Source of the DNA: Bacteroidales bacterium
GTDB taxonomy: Bacteria > Bacteroidota > Bacteroidia > Bacteroidales > F082
Assembly (NCBI GenBank): GCA_016282015.1
Contig: JAEEJS010000048.1
Location: 1 to 64,000 of the forward strand
Direction of reading: 5' to 3'
Length of the DNA stretch: 64,000 bases
Both the position numbers and the translations under genes were made by a program. Of this stretch, positions 7,439 through 16,039 are shown piece after piece. The notes below the pieces were generated by a model. The model saw nothing but the letters and a program-made list of their open reading frames with translations. It searched no databases and was not told where the DNA came from. Positions within the stretch are counted from its first letter, which is position 1. Each line of letters opens with the position of its first letter.

Positions 7439-9232
7439 ATGAAGAATATTAGGAAACTTATAACGAGTGATGATTTGGTGCGCTACCTTCATTGGAGCCC
7501 CATAACCAAGCCCGTTGTGGCTTTGGCCCTGAGAATTTTGGGTTTTAGGACGATCAACCGTCTGTATACTCCTTCTGCCGATTTGTATGGTAAAGAGTTT
7601 ACGGAGGATATGTTGCGCCATTACAACACCACATGTGATGTCAATGCCAACGAGTTGAAGGGCATTCCTGCCGAAGGTCCTTTCATTGTCGTGTGCAATC
7701 ATCCGTTCGGAGCCATGGAGGGCATCATACTCTACGATGTCATTTCAAGAGTGCGCCCCGATTTCAAAATAATGGCCAATTTCATTCTTTCATACATTCC
7801 GAATCTGAAAGACGTGTTTTTCTCTGTCAATCCTTTTGAGAACAACAAGGATTGGGGTGGCGGCAGCACCGGAGGCATCAAGGCTTCACTGCAGCAGCTC
7901 ACCGACGGTCACGGTTTGGGTGTGTTCCCGGCAGGAGAGGTGGCCCGTTATCACGGACACAGCTACCCGGAGGATATCCCGTGGTCGCCACAGATAGCCA
8001 AGATCATACAGAGGACACAGGTGCCGGTCATTCCTGTTTATTTCGACGGTACCAACTCCCGTAAATTCTACATCCTGGCCAAGATTCACTCCTTGCTCGG
8101 CACAGCCCGTTTGGTGAAGGAGATGCTGAACAAGCGCAACAAGAAAATCATAATGAAGATAGGCAAGCCTATTCTTCCGGCTGAGATTGCACAGTACGAG
8201 AGCCCTAAGGCCCTGGCTGAATATCTGAGAAGCAGAAGTTACGCTTTGGAGGCTAACATATATACCGAGTTGAAGAAATTCCGCTCACGCGTCAACGACC
8301 CAATCGACCCGCCATTCCGCCCGTCGGAGCTGGCTCGCGAGTTGAGCTCGATACGCAAGGATTCCTTGCTGTTCACCACGGCCAACTTTGAGTGCTACCT
8401 GGCCGATTACAATAGGATTCCGCGTGTCATACACGAAATAGGACGCCGTCGTGAGGAGGCTTTCCGCGCGGTGGGCGAGGGTACAGGCAAACAGATAGAC
8501 ACCGACGAATACGATGTTTACTACAAACATCTTATCCTTTGGGATACCGATGAGCAGAAGATTGCCGGCGGTTACCGTCTCGGCATGGGTAACGAGATAA
8601 TGGAGAAATACGGCATCAAGGGTTTCTACGTCAACTCGCTCTTCGACATAGACCCGTCGCTTGAGAACATGCTCAAGGAAACCATCGAGTTGGGCCGTTC
8701 GTTTGTCTCTGTCGACTACCAGAAGGACATACTTCCGCTTATGTTGCTGCTGAAAGGACTTATGTATACCATAATGCGTTATCCGGCCATGAACTATTTC
8801 ATCGGCCCTGTGAGCATCAGCAGTTGGTATCCGAAGTTCTACCAGAGCCTCATGGTTTATTACGTCAAGACCAAACACACAAACGAAGAGCTGTCAAAGC
8901 TGTTCAAGCCGCATACACCGTTCACTCCCGACTTCAACAAGTGCGACGTGGACGTCCTTATGGAGAAGAACATGGACACTGTCGAGAAGTTCGACCGTTA
9001 CCTGATGAAGCTCAGCAATGGCGACTATCGCATGCCGACTTTGTTCAAGAAGTATCTGAAGATCAACTCCAAGTTCCTGTGTTTCAACGTGGATCCGGAT
9101 TTCAACGACACTCTCGACGGACTGCTGCTTCTCAAGTTTACCGATTATCCTTTGGATGAGCTGGAGATGCTGCTCAAGGACGTGCCGGCCGAAGACAGGG
9201 GCCCGTTCCTCAAGAGATTCGGAAAAGAATAA
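7439..9232 (+). CDS. Bifunctional acyltransferase: PlsC-like domain fused to OlsB/hemolysin-type GNAT domain
   Basis: A 597-residue fusion. Residues ~50-260 are a PlsC-like lysophospholipid acyltransferase domain with the histidine motif CNHPFGAMEG, in which the usual acid is Glu rather than Asp, and an EVARYHG motif. Residues ~300-530 resemble the OlsB/hemolysin GNAT N-acyltransferases (CYLADYNRIPRVIHEIGRRREEAFR; GGYRLGMG; ELGRSFV). The architecture is that of OlsF-type enzymes, which make amino-acid lipids by N-acylating and then O-acylating; in Bacteroidota the products are glycine or ornithine lipids. It likely acts at the inner membrane. Which amino acid is used cannot be read from the sequence. 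The start was set at 7439 from the promoter position. It is divergent from iorAB. Confidence 0.8.
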   Translation: MKNIRKLITSDDLVRYLHWSPITKPVVALALRILGFRTINRLYTPSADLYGKEFTEDMLRHYNTTCDVNANELKGIPAEGPFIVVCNHPFGAMEGIILYDVISRVRPDFKIMANFILSYIPNLKDVFFSVNPFENNKDWGGGSTGGIKASLQQLTDGHGLGVFPAGEVARYHGHSYPEDIPWSPQIAKIIQRTQVPVIPVYFDGTNSRKFYILAKIHSLLGTARLVKEMLNKRNKKIIMKIGKPILPAEIAQYESPKALAEYLRSRSYALEANIYTELKKFRSRVNDPIDPPFRPSELARELSSIRKDSLLFTTANFECYLADYNRIPRVIHEIGRRREEAFRAVGEGTGKQIDTDEYDVYYKHLILWDTDEQKIAGGYRLGMGNEIMEKYGIKGFYVNSLFDIDPSLENMLKETIELGRSFVSVDYQKDILPLMLLLKGLMYTIMRYPAMNYFIGPVSISSWYPKFYQSLMVYYVKTKHTNEELSKLFKPHTPFTPDFNKCDVDVLMEKNMDTVEKFDRYLMKLSNGDYRMPTLFKKYLKINSKFLCFNVDPDFNDTLDGLLLLKFTDYPLDELEMLLKDVPAEDRGPFLKRFGKE

Positions 9233-9333
9233 TTGCTCTTTTTACCATGATTTGAAATTTTTGTATTTTCATGCAGCAAAATACGAAATACTTCGTTATT
9301 GGTTAGAAAAGACAAATATAATACTGATATAAA

Positions 9334-9768
9334 ATGGAAAATAACACTAAAAAATTGGAACGTTCCCGCACCAACAGAGTGGTGGCGGGTGTGTGCGCGG
9401 GTTTGGCAGACTATTTCAGCATAGATGTGGCCCTGATGCGTGTTCTCTTCGTAGTGGCTACAATATGCGGCAGCTTCGGATTCTGGCTGTACATCATCCT
9501 TTGGATAGTGGCACCTGAAGAAAACGTTTTAGGTCAGGAATATGCTGCACAAGACGCTTCAGTCGACATCACACCGAATGAAATAAGGCAAAAAACCAAC
9601 AACGGAGCCCTGATAGCCAGTCTGGTGCTGATTTTCATAGGCATCATCGCGCTGCTCGACAACTTCGTGTCAGTGACATGGATCTGGAAACTGTGGCCTG
9701 TGACCTTGATCATGGTTGGAGTGGTAATTATTGTTAAATCTCAACAAAACAAGAACAATGAGCAATAA
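9334..9768 (+). CDS. PspC-domain membrane protein
   Basis: A 144-residue protein. Residues ~7-63 are a PspC domain: LERSRTNRVVAGVCAGLADYF followed by a transmembrane helix (FWLYIILWIVAP). After a polar linker come two more hydrophobic helices (~95-112 and ~118-136) of the LiaF/DUF5668 type. PspC-domain proteins sense or respond to cell-envelope stress at the inner membrane. It overlaps the next gene, which encodes a similar two-helix membrane protein, by 11 bases, so the pair is one unit. Confidence 0.85.
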   Translation: MENNTKKLERSRTNRVVAGVCAGLADYFSIDVALMRVLFVVATICGSFGFWLYIILWIVAPEENVLGQEYAAQDASVDITPNEIRQKTNNGALIASLVLIFIGIIALLDNFVSVTWIWKLWPVTLIMVGVVIIVKSQQNKNNEQ

Positions 9769-10069
9769 TGAAAACAACACTAACGACAGCTTCAGCAGAG
9801 GTGTCTTTCTGATAATAATAGGTGCTATCGCACTTTTGATCACCTTCTTCGATTTCGATGTGGATTGGCACATCGTCGGAAAAATGTGGCCTGTGCTGCT
9901 GATAATAATAGGAGTGTGCCTGATGCCTATCAACAAATGGTTGAGAACCCTTTTAGCCGTGGCACTCTTCGCTTTGGGTTACTGGGCTTACGAAAACAAG
10001 TACGACAGTATCGTCATTATGGATGATGACACTGAGATTATCTCGTCCTATTCAGGAGATGATGATTGA
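9758..10069 (+). CDS. Small membrane protein of the LiaF-like (DUF5668) type
   Basis: About 103 residues from the ATG at 9758, which overlaps the end of the PspC gene by 11 bases. A TTG further upstream would add nine residues with no support. Two or three hydrophobic helices (GVFLIIIGAIALLITFF; MWPVLLIIIGVCLM; LRTLLAVALFALGYWAYE) match the helices at the end of the PspC protein, which suggests that the two arose by duplication and work together in the membrane. The C-terminal tail is acidic (MDDDTEIISS...GDDD). Exact function unknown. Confidence 0.75.
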   Translation: MSNNENNTNDSFSRGVFLIIIGAIALLITFFDFDVDWHIVGKMWPVLLIIIGVCLMPINKWLRTLLAVALFALGYWAYENKYDSIVIMDDDTEIISSYSGDDD

Positions 10070-10106
10070 TTTTAAAAAATTGTTTCACTTGTAATAAAAA
10101 ATTCAT

Positions 10107-10114
10107 TATCTTTG
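10107..10114 (+). promoter_or_regulatory. -7 promoter element of the TonB-dependent receptor operon
   Basis: TATCTTTG, an exact consensus match, 35 bases before the ATG at 10150. It probably drives the whole 10150-18031 run. Confidence 0.7.
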
Positions 10115-10149
10115 CACGATTTTAAAATTTCTGTTTAAAACTGCAAGAA

Positions 10150-12486
10150 ATGAATATCATTACGAAAAATACAAGACGGATTATAATGCTGGTCGTTATG
10201 CTGATGACCGGCATTATATCTTTTGCACAGGGAGACAACTCCATTAAAGGTTTTGTTTACGAGAAATCGAACGGTGAGCCTATGATGTTTGCCAATGTGT
10301 TTCTGAAAGGCACAACTTTCGGTTCAACCACCGACATCAACGGTTATTTCAGTATCACCCGTGTCCCGGACGGTGAGTATATCATCACTGTGACCATGGT
10401 GGGCTACGACACCATAGCCGAGAAAGTGTCTGTCAAAGGACAGCAGATTTTGAACAAGAAATTCAGCATGTCGGAGGCGTCCATCCAGCTGGAGGCTGTG
10501 AGCATCACCGCCGACAAGATAGAAGCCCGTACCGAAACCAAGACTTCGGTGGTCAACATCACTCCAAAGACAATCACCAAGATTCCTACAGTGGGCGGCC
10601 AGGCCGACCTCGCGCAGTACCTGCAGGTGCTGCCGGGCGTGGTGTTCACCGGTGACCAGGGCGGACAGCTCTACATACGAGGAGGTGCCCCTATCCAAAA
10701 CAAGGTGCTCCTGGACGGTATGATAGTGTACAACCCATTCCACAGCATAGGACTTTTCTCGGTTTTTGACACCGACATCATTCGTAACGCAGAGGTTTAC
10801 ACCGGAGGTTTCGGCGCTGAATACGGCGGCAGAGTCTCCTCTGTTATGGACATCATCACCCGCGACGGTAACAAGAAGCGCATTTCAGGAAAAATCGGCG
10901 GCACCACTTTCGGCGCCAAGATCATGGTGGAAGGTCCTCTCAAGAAAGCCAAGAAGGACGACGATATGACCATGTCGTTCATCATTTCGGCCAAGAACTC
11001 ATACCTGGAGCAAACCAGCCAGTCGATATACAGCTCGATAGTGAAAGAAGTGCTGCCATACAACTTCCAGGATGTGTACGGCAAGATATCACTCAACACA
11101 GCCAACGGCAGTAAGATCAACTTCTTCGGCTTCAGCTTCAACGACCAGGTTAACAACTACAAGGCCATTTCAGACTTCAGCTGGAAGTCGTACGGAGGCG
11201 GTACCAACTTCGTGCTCATTCCGGGCAAGTCGCCAGTGCTCATCGAAGGTAATGTGGCTTATTCAAAATATGAGGCCGGCCTGACCGAGGCCAACAACCC
11301 CGGACGTTCAAGTTCTATTGACGGTTTCAACGCTGGCTTCACATTCTCATACTTCCTCGGCAAGAACACCTTGAAGTACGGTGTCGAGATGTTGGGATTC
11401 AAGACAGTGTTCGACTACACCAAGTCGAACGGTATCAAGCTTAACCAGACCGAGAATACCACCGAGCTGGGCGCCTTCATCAAATACAAATGGCAGATCA
11501 ACAAACTCATCATCGAGCCTAGCTTGCGTGTACAGTGGTACGCTTCACTGGCTGAGATTTCACCGGAGCCTCGTCTGGCCATCAAGTATAACGTCAACGA
11601 CTGGTTCCGCGTGAAGGCGGCTGCAGGTATGTACTCGCAGAACCTCATCGCAGCCAACAGCGACCGCGACGTGGTCAACCTCTTCTACGGCTTCCTTTCG
11701 GGACAGGAGAGCATTCCAAAGACATTCGACGGCAAGAAAGTGGACTCACGTCTGCAGAAGGCCAACCATTTCATCATTGGTACAGAGTTTGACGTGATGG
11801 ACAATGTGACTCTCAATGTTGAAGGCTACCTGAAAGATTTCGTACAGCTGACAAGCATGAACCGCAACCAGCTCTATTCGTCAACCAACTTCCCTCCAGG
11901 CACTCCTGAGATTCTCTGGAAAGACTTCATGGTGGAGAACGGTAAGGCATACGGAGTGGACTTCTCGTTGAAATATGAGTATATGAGATGGTATGTTTGG
12001 ATGGCTTATTCGTTGGCCTATGTCAACAAGAACTACGAGAACGAGTTCGGCGACCTGATCAACTACCGCACTCACTACGACCGTCGTCACAATATTAATA
12101 TACTTGTGACCTACACAGGCGGTGCACGCCGTCAGTGGGAGTTCAGCGGCCGTTGGAACTTGGGTTCGGGCTTCCCGTTCACACAGGTGAGCGGCTTCTA
12201 CGAGCACTACCAGTTTGACGATATGGGCATGAGCATCATTGGCACATCGGGCGACACAGGCATCATCTACGGTGAGCTTAACAAAGGCCAGCTGCCTTGG
12301 TACCATCGTCTTGACATAGATGTGAAACGCAAATTCTACTTCAGCGAACATACCCAACTGGAGGTCGACTTCAGTATCACCAACGTCTACAACAGAGACA
12401 ACATCTTCTACGTAGATATCATAACCAGCGAGAAAATATATCAGTTGCCGCTGATGCCGAGCCTCGGCCTGACACTCAGTTTCTAA
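10150..12486 (+). CDS. TonB-dependent outer membrane receptor with carboxypeptidase-regulatory-like domain
   Basis: A 778-residue outer membrane transporter. A signal peptide ends near ISFAQG (~residue 27). Residues ~30-115 are a carboxypeptidase-regulatory-like domain (IKGFVYEKSNGEPMMFANVFLKGT ...), typical of Bacteroidota TonB receptors. The plug follows (~130-240: YLQVLPGVVFTGDQGGQLYIRGG, VLLDGMIVYNP), then a beta-barrel to the C-terminal Phe (LGLTLSF). Energy comes from TonB-ExbBD elsewhere. There is no SusD-like partner, so it is not a classic glycan-uptake pair; the substrate is unknown. It is the first gene of a tight run with oligopeptidase B two bases downstream, so a peptide or siderophore-like ligand is possible. 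Confidence 0.88.
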   Translation: MNIITKNTRRIIMLVVMLMTGIISFAQGDNSIKGFVYEKSNGEPMMFANVFLKGTTFGSTTDINGYFSITRVPDGEYIITVTMVGYDTIAEKVSVKGQQILNKKFSMSEASIQLEAVSITADKIEARTETKTSVVNITPKTITKIPTVGGQADLAQYLQVLPGVVFTGDQGGQLYIRGGAPIQNKVLLDGMIVYNPFHSIGLFSVFDTDIIRNAEVYTGGFGAEYGGRVSSVMDIITRDGNKKRISGKIGGTTFGAKIMVEGPLKKAKKDDDMTMSFIISAKNSYLEQTSQSIYSSIVKEVLPYNFQDVYGKISLNTANGSKINFFGFSFNDQVNNYKAISDFSWKSYGGGTNFVLIPGKSPVLIEGNVAYSKYEAGLTEANNPGRSSSIDGFNAGFTFSYFLGKNTLKYGVEMLGFKTVFDYTKSNGIKLNQTENTTELGAFIKYKWQINKLIIEPSLRVQWYASLAEISPEPRLAIKYNVNDWFRVKAAAGMYSQNLIAANSDRDVVNLFYGFLSGQESIPKTFDGKKVDSRLQKANHFIIGTEFDVMDNVTLNVEGYLKDFVQLTSMNRNQLYSSTNFPPGTPEILWKDFMVENGKAYGVDFSLKYEYMRWYVWMAYSLAYVNKNYENEFGDLINYRTHYDRRHNINILVTYTGGARRQWEFSGRWNLGSGFPFTQVSGFYEHYQFDDMGMSIIGTSGDTGIIYGELNKGQLPWYHRLDIDVKRKFYFSEHTQLEVDFSITNVYNRDNIFYVDIITSEKIYQLPLMPSLGLTLSF

Positions 12487-12488
12487 TT

Positions 12489-14567
12489 ATGACAAAACCT
12501 TCTTTAAAAAAGATACCACACGAGATGACAATACACGGTCATACTCGTGTGGATAACTATTATTGGCTGAAAGAACGCGAAAATCCTGAGGTTATTGACT
12601 ATCTGAAGGCTGAAAACACTTATCTGGAAGCTATGATGAAGCATACCGAGCCTCTTCAGGATCAGCTGTTTAAAGAGATTACCGGCCGCATTAAGCAGGA
12701 TGACATGTCGGTGCCTGTGAAACATCATGGCTATTGGTATTACACCCGCTTCGAAGAGGGAATGGAGTATCCGCTATATTGCAGAAAGCCTGCCAAGGCG
12801 GGAGACAACCCTGCCATAATTTCAAACGAAGTGGCTCATTCCTCAGCCGACGAGCAGGTGCTTTTGGACGGATACGAGATGTCCAAAGGCTATGCTTTCT
12901 TCGATGTGGGAGGTTACAGCATAAGCCCCGACAACAGACTGATAGCATACAGCATAGACACAGTCAGCCGTCGTCAGTACCAGATTTTCTTCAAGGAGAT
13001 AGCCAGCGGCAAGATGTTTTCGGAAGTCATACAGAACACCTCGGGCAATATGGTCTGGGCCAACGACAACAAAACCGTGTTCTATTCGGTCAAAGACGAG
13101 TCGCTGCGTTCATGCCGTATAATGCGTCATGAGATAGGCACAGACCCAAAAGACGATGTGGAGGTCTACTACGAGGACGACGCCACTTTTTATGCTTTCG
13201 TAAGCAAGACAAAATCCGAGAAATACATAGTCATTATTCTGGAAAGCACCCTCACTTCGGAGATACGCTTCATAGACGCCGGCCGTCCGAAAGACGAGTT
13301 CAGGGTGTTCAACCCCCGACAGCACGACTTGCTTTACGGAGTGGGGCATTACGGCGATTATTTCTATATTCTGACCAATGCCGACGGCGCCAGAAACTAC
13401 AAAATCATGCGCACTCCGGTAGGAGCCACCGAAAAGGCAAACTGGGAGGAGGTGATAGCGCACCGCGAGGATGTGTTGATTGAAGACTACGACATTTTCA
13501 ACGATTTTCTGGTGATAGAGGAGCGTTGTCAAGGCTTGGTCAACCTGAGAGTCATGAGCTGGGACGGCAAGACAGATCATTACATCAACTTCGGGGAGCC
13601 GGCCTACACTGTCGAGACCTCGGCCAATCCGGAATTTGACACTCATCAGCTGAGATACATCTACACCTCAATGACCACTCCGGCCACCGTCTATCAGTAT
13701 GATATGGTGGAGAAAAAGGCCGAGTTGCTGAAACGTCAGGAGGTGGTGGGAGGATTCAATCCTTCGGATTACGTGACCGAACGCCTGATGGCCCCCGCCA
13801 AAGGCGGGGTGATGGTGCCTATTTCGCTGGTCTACAGGAAGGGTCTGGTCAAAAACGGCGAAAATCCGCTGGTCTTGTACGGCTATGGCTCGTATGGCAA
13901 CAGCATGGATGCCTATTTCTCCATATCAAGGCTGAGCCTGCTCGACAGAGGCTTTGTGTGGGCTATCACACACGTTCGCGGAGGAGAGGAGATGGGCCGT
14001 TGGTGGTATGAGGACGGTAAGCTTCTGAAGAAGAAAAACACTTTCACCGACTTTATAGCCTGCGGTGAATACCTTATTAAAGAAGGCTTCACCAACAGCA
14101 GAAAGATGTTCGCCATGGGCGGAAGCGCAGGCGGACTTCTGGTGGGAGCGGTAGCCAACATGGCGCCTGAACTGTTCCGCGGCATAGTGGCTCAAGTGCC
14201 TTTTGTGGATGTGGTGACTACCATGCTTGACGACAGCATTCCGCTGACAACGGGCGAGTACGACGAATGGGGCAACCCCAACGAGAAAGAATATTACGAC
14301 TACATACTTTCATATTCACCTTACGACAATGTGGAGGCTAAGGACTATCCGGCCATGTTTGTGTCGACTGGATTGCATGACAGTCAGGTGCAGTATTGGG
14401 AGCCGGCCAAGTGGGTGGCCAAATTGCGCGAACTGAAGGCCGACGACAACCCTTTGTACCTGAAAACCGACATGGACTACGGTCATGGCGGAGCGTCGGG
14501 ACGTTTTGAGCCTTTCCACGAGGTGGCAATGGAATATGCATTCATATTGGATATACTTGAAAAATGA
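12489..14567 (+). CDS. Oligopeptidase B-like serine peptidase (family S9A)
   Basis: A 692-residue prolyl-oligopeptidase family enzyme. The N-terminal part (~1-70 and the middle region) forms the beta-propeller; the alpha/beta-hydrolase domain is C-terminal (~430-692). The catalytic Ser is in MGGSAGG (S546), the Asp in LHDSQVQYWEPAKW (D631), a motif characteristic of oligopeptidase B, and the His in DYGHGGASGR (H666). Such enzymes cleave short peptides after Arg and Lys in the cytoplasm or periplasm; no signal peptide is visible here. It starts two bases after the TonB receptor gene and overlaps the next gene by ATGA. Arg/Lys specificity would complement the gingipain-like proteases encoded 10 kb downstream. 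Confidence 0.9.
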   Translation: MTKPSLKKIPHEMTIHGHTRVDNYYWLKERENPEVIDYLKAENTYLEAMMKHTEPLQDQLFKEITGRIKQDDMSVPVKHHGYWYYTRFEEGMEYPLYCRKPAKAGDNPAIISNEVAHSSADEQVLLDGYEMSKGYAFFDVGGYSISPDNRLIAYSIDTVSRRQYQIFFKEIASGKMFSEVIQNTSGNMVWANDNKTVFYSVKDESLRSCRIMRHEIGTDPKDDVEVYYEDDATFYAFVSKTKSEKYIVIILESTLTSEIRFIDAGRPKDEFRVFNPRQHDLLYGVGHYGDYFYILTNADGARNYKIMRTPVGATEKANWEEVIAHREDVLIEDYDIFNDFLVIEERCQGLVNLRVMSWDGKTDHYINFGEPAYTVETSANPEFDTHQLRYIYTSMTTPATVYQYDMVEKKAELLKRQEVVGGFNPSDYVTERLMAPAKGGVMVPISLVYRKGLVKNGENPLVLYGYGSYGNSMDAYFSISRLSLLDRGFVWAITHVRGGEEMGRWWYEDGKLLKKKNTFTDFIACGEYLIKEGFTNSRKMFAMGGSAGGLLVGAVANMAPELFRGIVAQVPFVDVVTTMLDDSIPLTTGEYDEWGNPNEKEYYDYILSYSPYDNVEAKDYPAMFVSTGLHDSQVQYWEPAKWVAKLRELKADDNPLYLKTDMDYGHGGASGRFEPFHEVAMEYAFILDILEK

Positions 14568-16021
14568 TAATATACCAACTTTTAACAAGAGTGTTCGGTG
14601 CTACGCCTGAAAAGCGTTGCAGCACCTTCAGTGACATTAGCGATGAGGCTATTGAGAGAATCAAATCGTTGAGCGCCAGCCATATTTGGCTTACTGGCGT
14701 GATACGCCATTCAGGCTGGCGCGACAGCAGCGCCGCTGTCACCAAGGGTAAGGCCGGTTCGCCCTACGCTATAACCGACTACTATGATATCGACCCTGAT
14801 TTGGCTGACAATGAGGAGAATAGGATGGAGGAGTTCGTACAGACGGTGGAGAGGATTCACAGTCACGGCCTGAAGGTGATCATTGACTTGGTTCCAAACC
14901 ATGTGGCCAGGGAGTACAAGGGCGATTTCGGTAAAAACGACGATAAAAGCCTGCAGTTTTCACCGCATAACAATTTCTACTACTGCCCGAATGAGCGGTT
15001 TGTGGCTCCGACAGGCGACGACAGCTACGAGGAGTTTCCTGCCAAGGTCACGGGTAACGATGTGTTTTCGCCACGTCCTTCGCTGAACGACTGGTATGAC
15101 ACCGCCAAGTTGAACTACGGCATAGACTACCATGACGGTCGCAAGTATTTTAGCCCCATACCAGACACTTGGCTGAAGATGCGGGAGATTATAAAGTTCT
15201 GGTGCTCGAAGGGAGTGGACGGCTTCCGTGCCGATATGGCGGAGATGGTGCCGGCTGAATACTGGAGTTGGGTGATAGCCGAGGTTCGCAAATCGTACCA
15301 GGTTACGATGATAGCCGAGATTTATCAGCCTCAGCTCTACCGGAGTTACATAGCTGCCGGATTCGATTATCTCTACGACAAGGTGGGTCTGTACAACACC
15401 CTTGAGAATATTTACCGTTTCGGACAGAGGGCCGACAGCATTTCCGAGGTTTGGAAAGGCTTGGGCGACATGGACGACAAGATGCTGCGCTTCATGGAGA
15501 ACCACGACGAAGTGCGTTTGGCCTCGCGTTGTTTCATGCAAACCCCTGAGAACGCGGTTCCGTTTGTGGCATTGTCGGCTTTGATGAACCGCGGCCCGTT
15601 TATGATTTACAACGGACAGGAGTACGGCGAAGCCGCCGCCGATTCCGACAACGGACGCACCTCCATATTCGATTACGTGTACATGCCGGCCATGATAGAC
15701 CGCAACTCACGTACTCACGTTTTCAGTTTCTATCGTGATTTGATGAGTTTCCGTGAATCGCATCCGGCCATAATGCAGGGCGCCTTTTACGACCTGATGT
15801 GGGCTAATCCGTGGTACAATAATTTCGATCCGCAATATGTTTATGCGTTTTTGCGTTATCATGGAGATGATAAGCTGCTGATTGTCATCAATTTCAATCT
15901 GAACGAAGAACGTAATGTGACAGTGACCATACCCGAAGACGCAAGACGTCTGCTGGGCGGTTGCGATGAAAAAATTGAAGTGAAATTGTCGCCAAGGGAC
16001 GTTAAAGTCGTACAATTATAA
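14564..16021 (+). CDS. GH13 family glycoside hydrolase (alpha-amylase superfamily)
   Basis: A 485-residue cytoplasmic-looking protein with no signal peptide. All GH13 core regions are visible: DLVPNH (region I, ~residue 108), GVDGFRADM with the nucleophile D224, MIAEIYQ with the acid/base E252, and ENHDE with D315. The C-terminal ~80 residues form the beta-sandwich domain C. The substrate is probably an alpha-1,4-glucan or malto-oligosaccharide; subfamily cannot be settled by eye. It overlaps oligopeptidase B by four bases and is followed 18 bases later by the branching enzyme, so it likely serves glycogen turnover. Confidence 0.85.
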   Translation: MIIYQLLTRVFGATPEKRCSTFSDISDEAIERIKSLSASHIWLTGVIRHSGWRDSSAAVTKGKAGSPYAITDYYDIDPDLADNEENRMEEFVQTVERIHSHGLKVIIDLVPNHVAREYKGDFGKNDDKSLQFSPHNNFYYCPNERFVAPTGDDSYEEFPAKVTGNDVFSPRPSLNDWYDTAKLNYGIDYHDGRKYFSPIPDTWLKMREIIKFWCSKGVDGFRADMAEMVPAEYWSWVIAEVRKSYQVTMIAEIYQPQLYRSYIAAGFDYLYDKVGLYNTLENIYRFGQRADSISEVWKGLGDMDDKMLRFMENHDEVRLASRCFMQTPENAVPFVALSALMNRGPFMIYNGQEYGEAAADSDNGRTSIFDYVYMPAMIDRNSRTHVFSFYRDLMSFRESHPAIMQGAFYDLMWANPWYNNFDPQYVYAFLRYHGDDKLLIVINFNLNEERNVTVTIPEDARRLLGGCDEKIEVKLSPRDVKVVQL

Positions 16022-16039
16022 AACAAAAACATAAAAACA

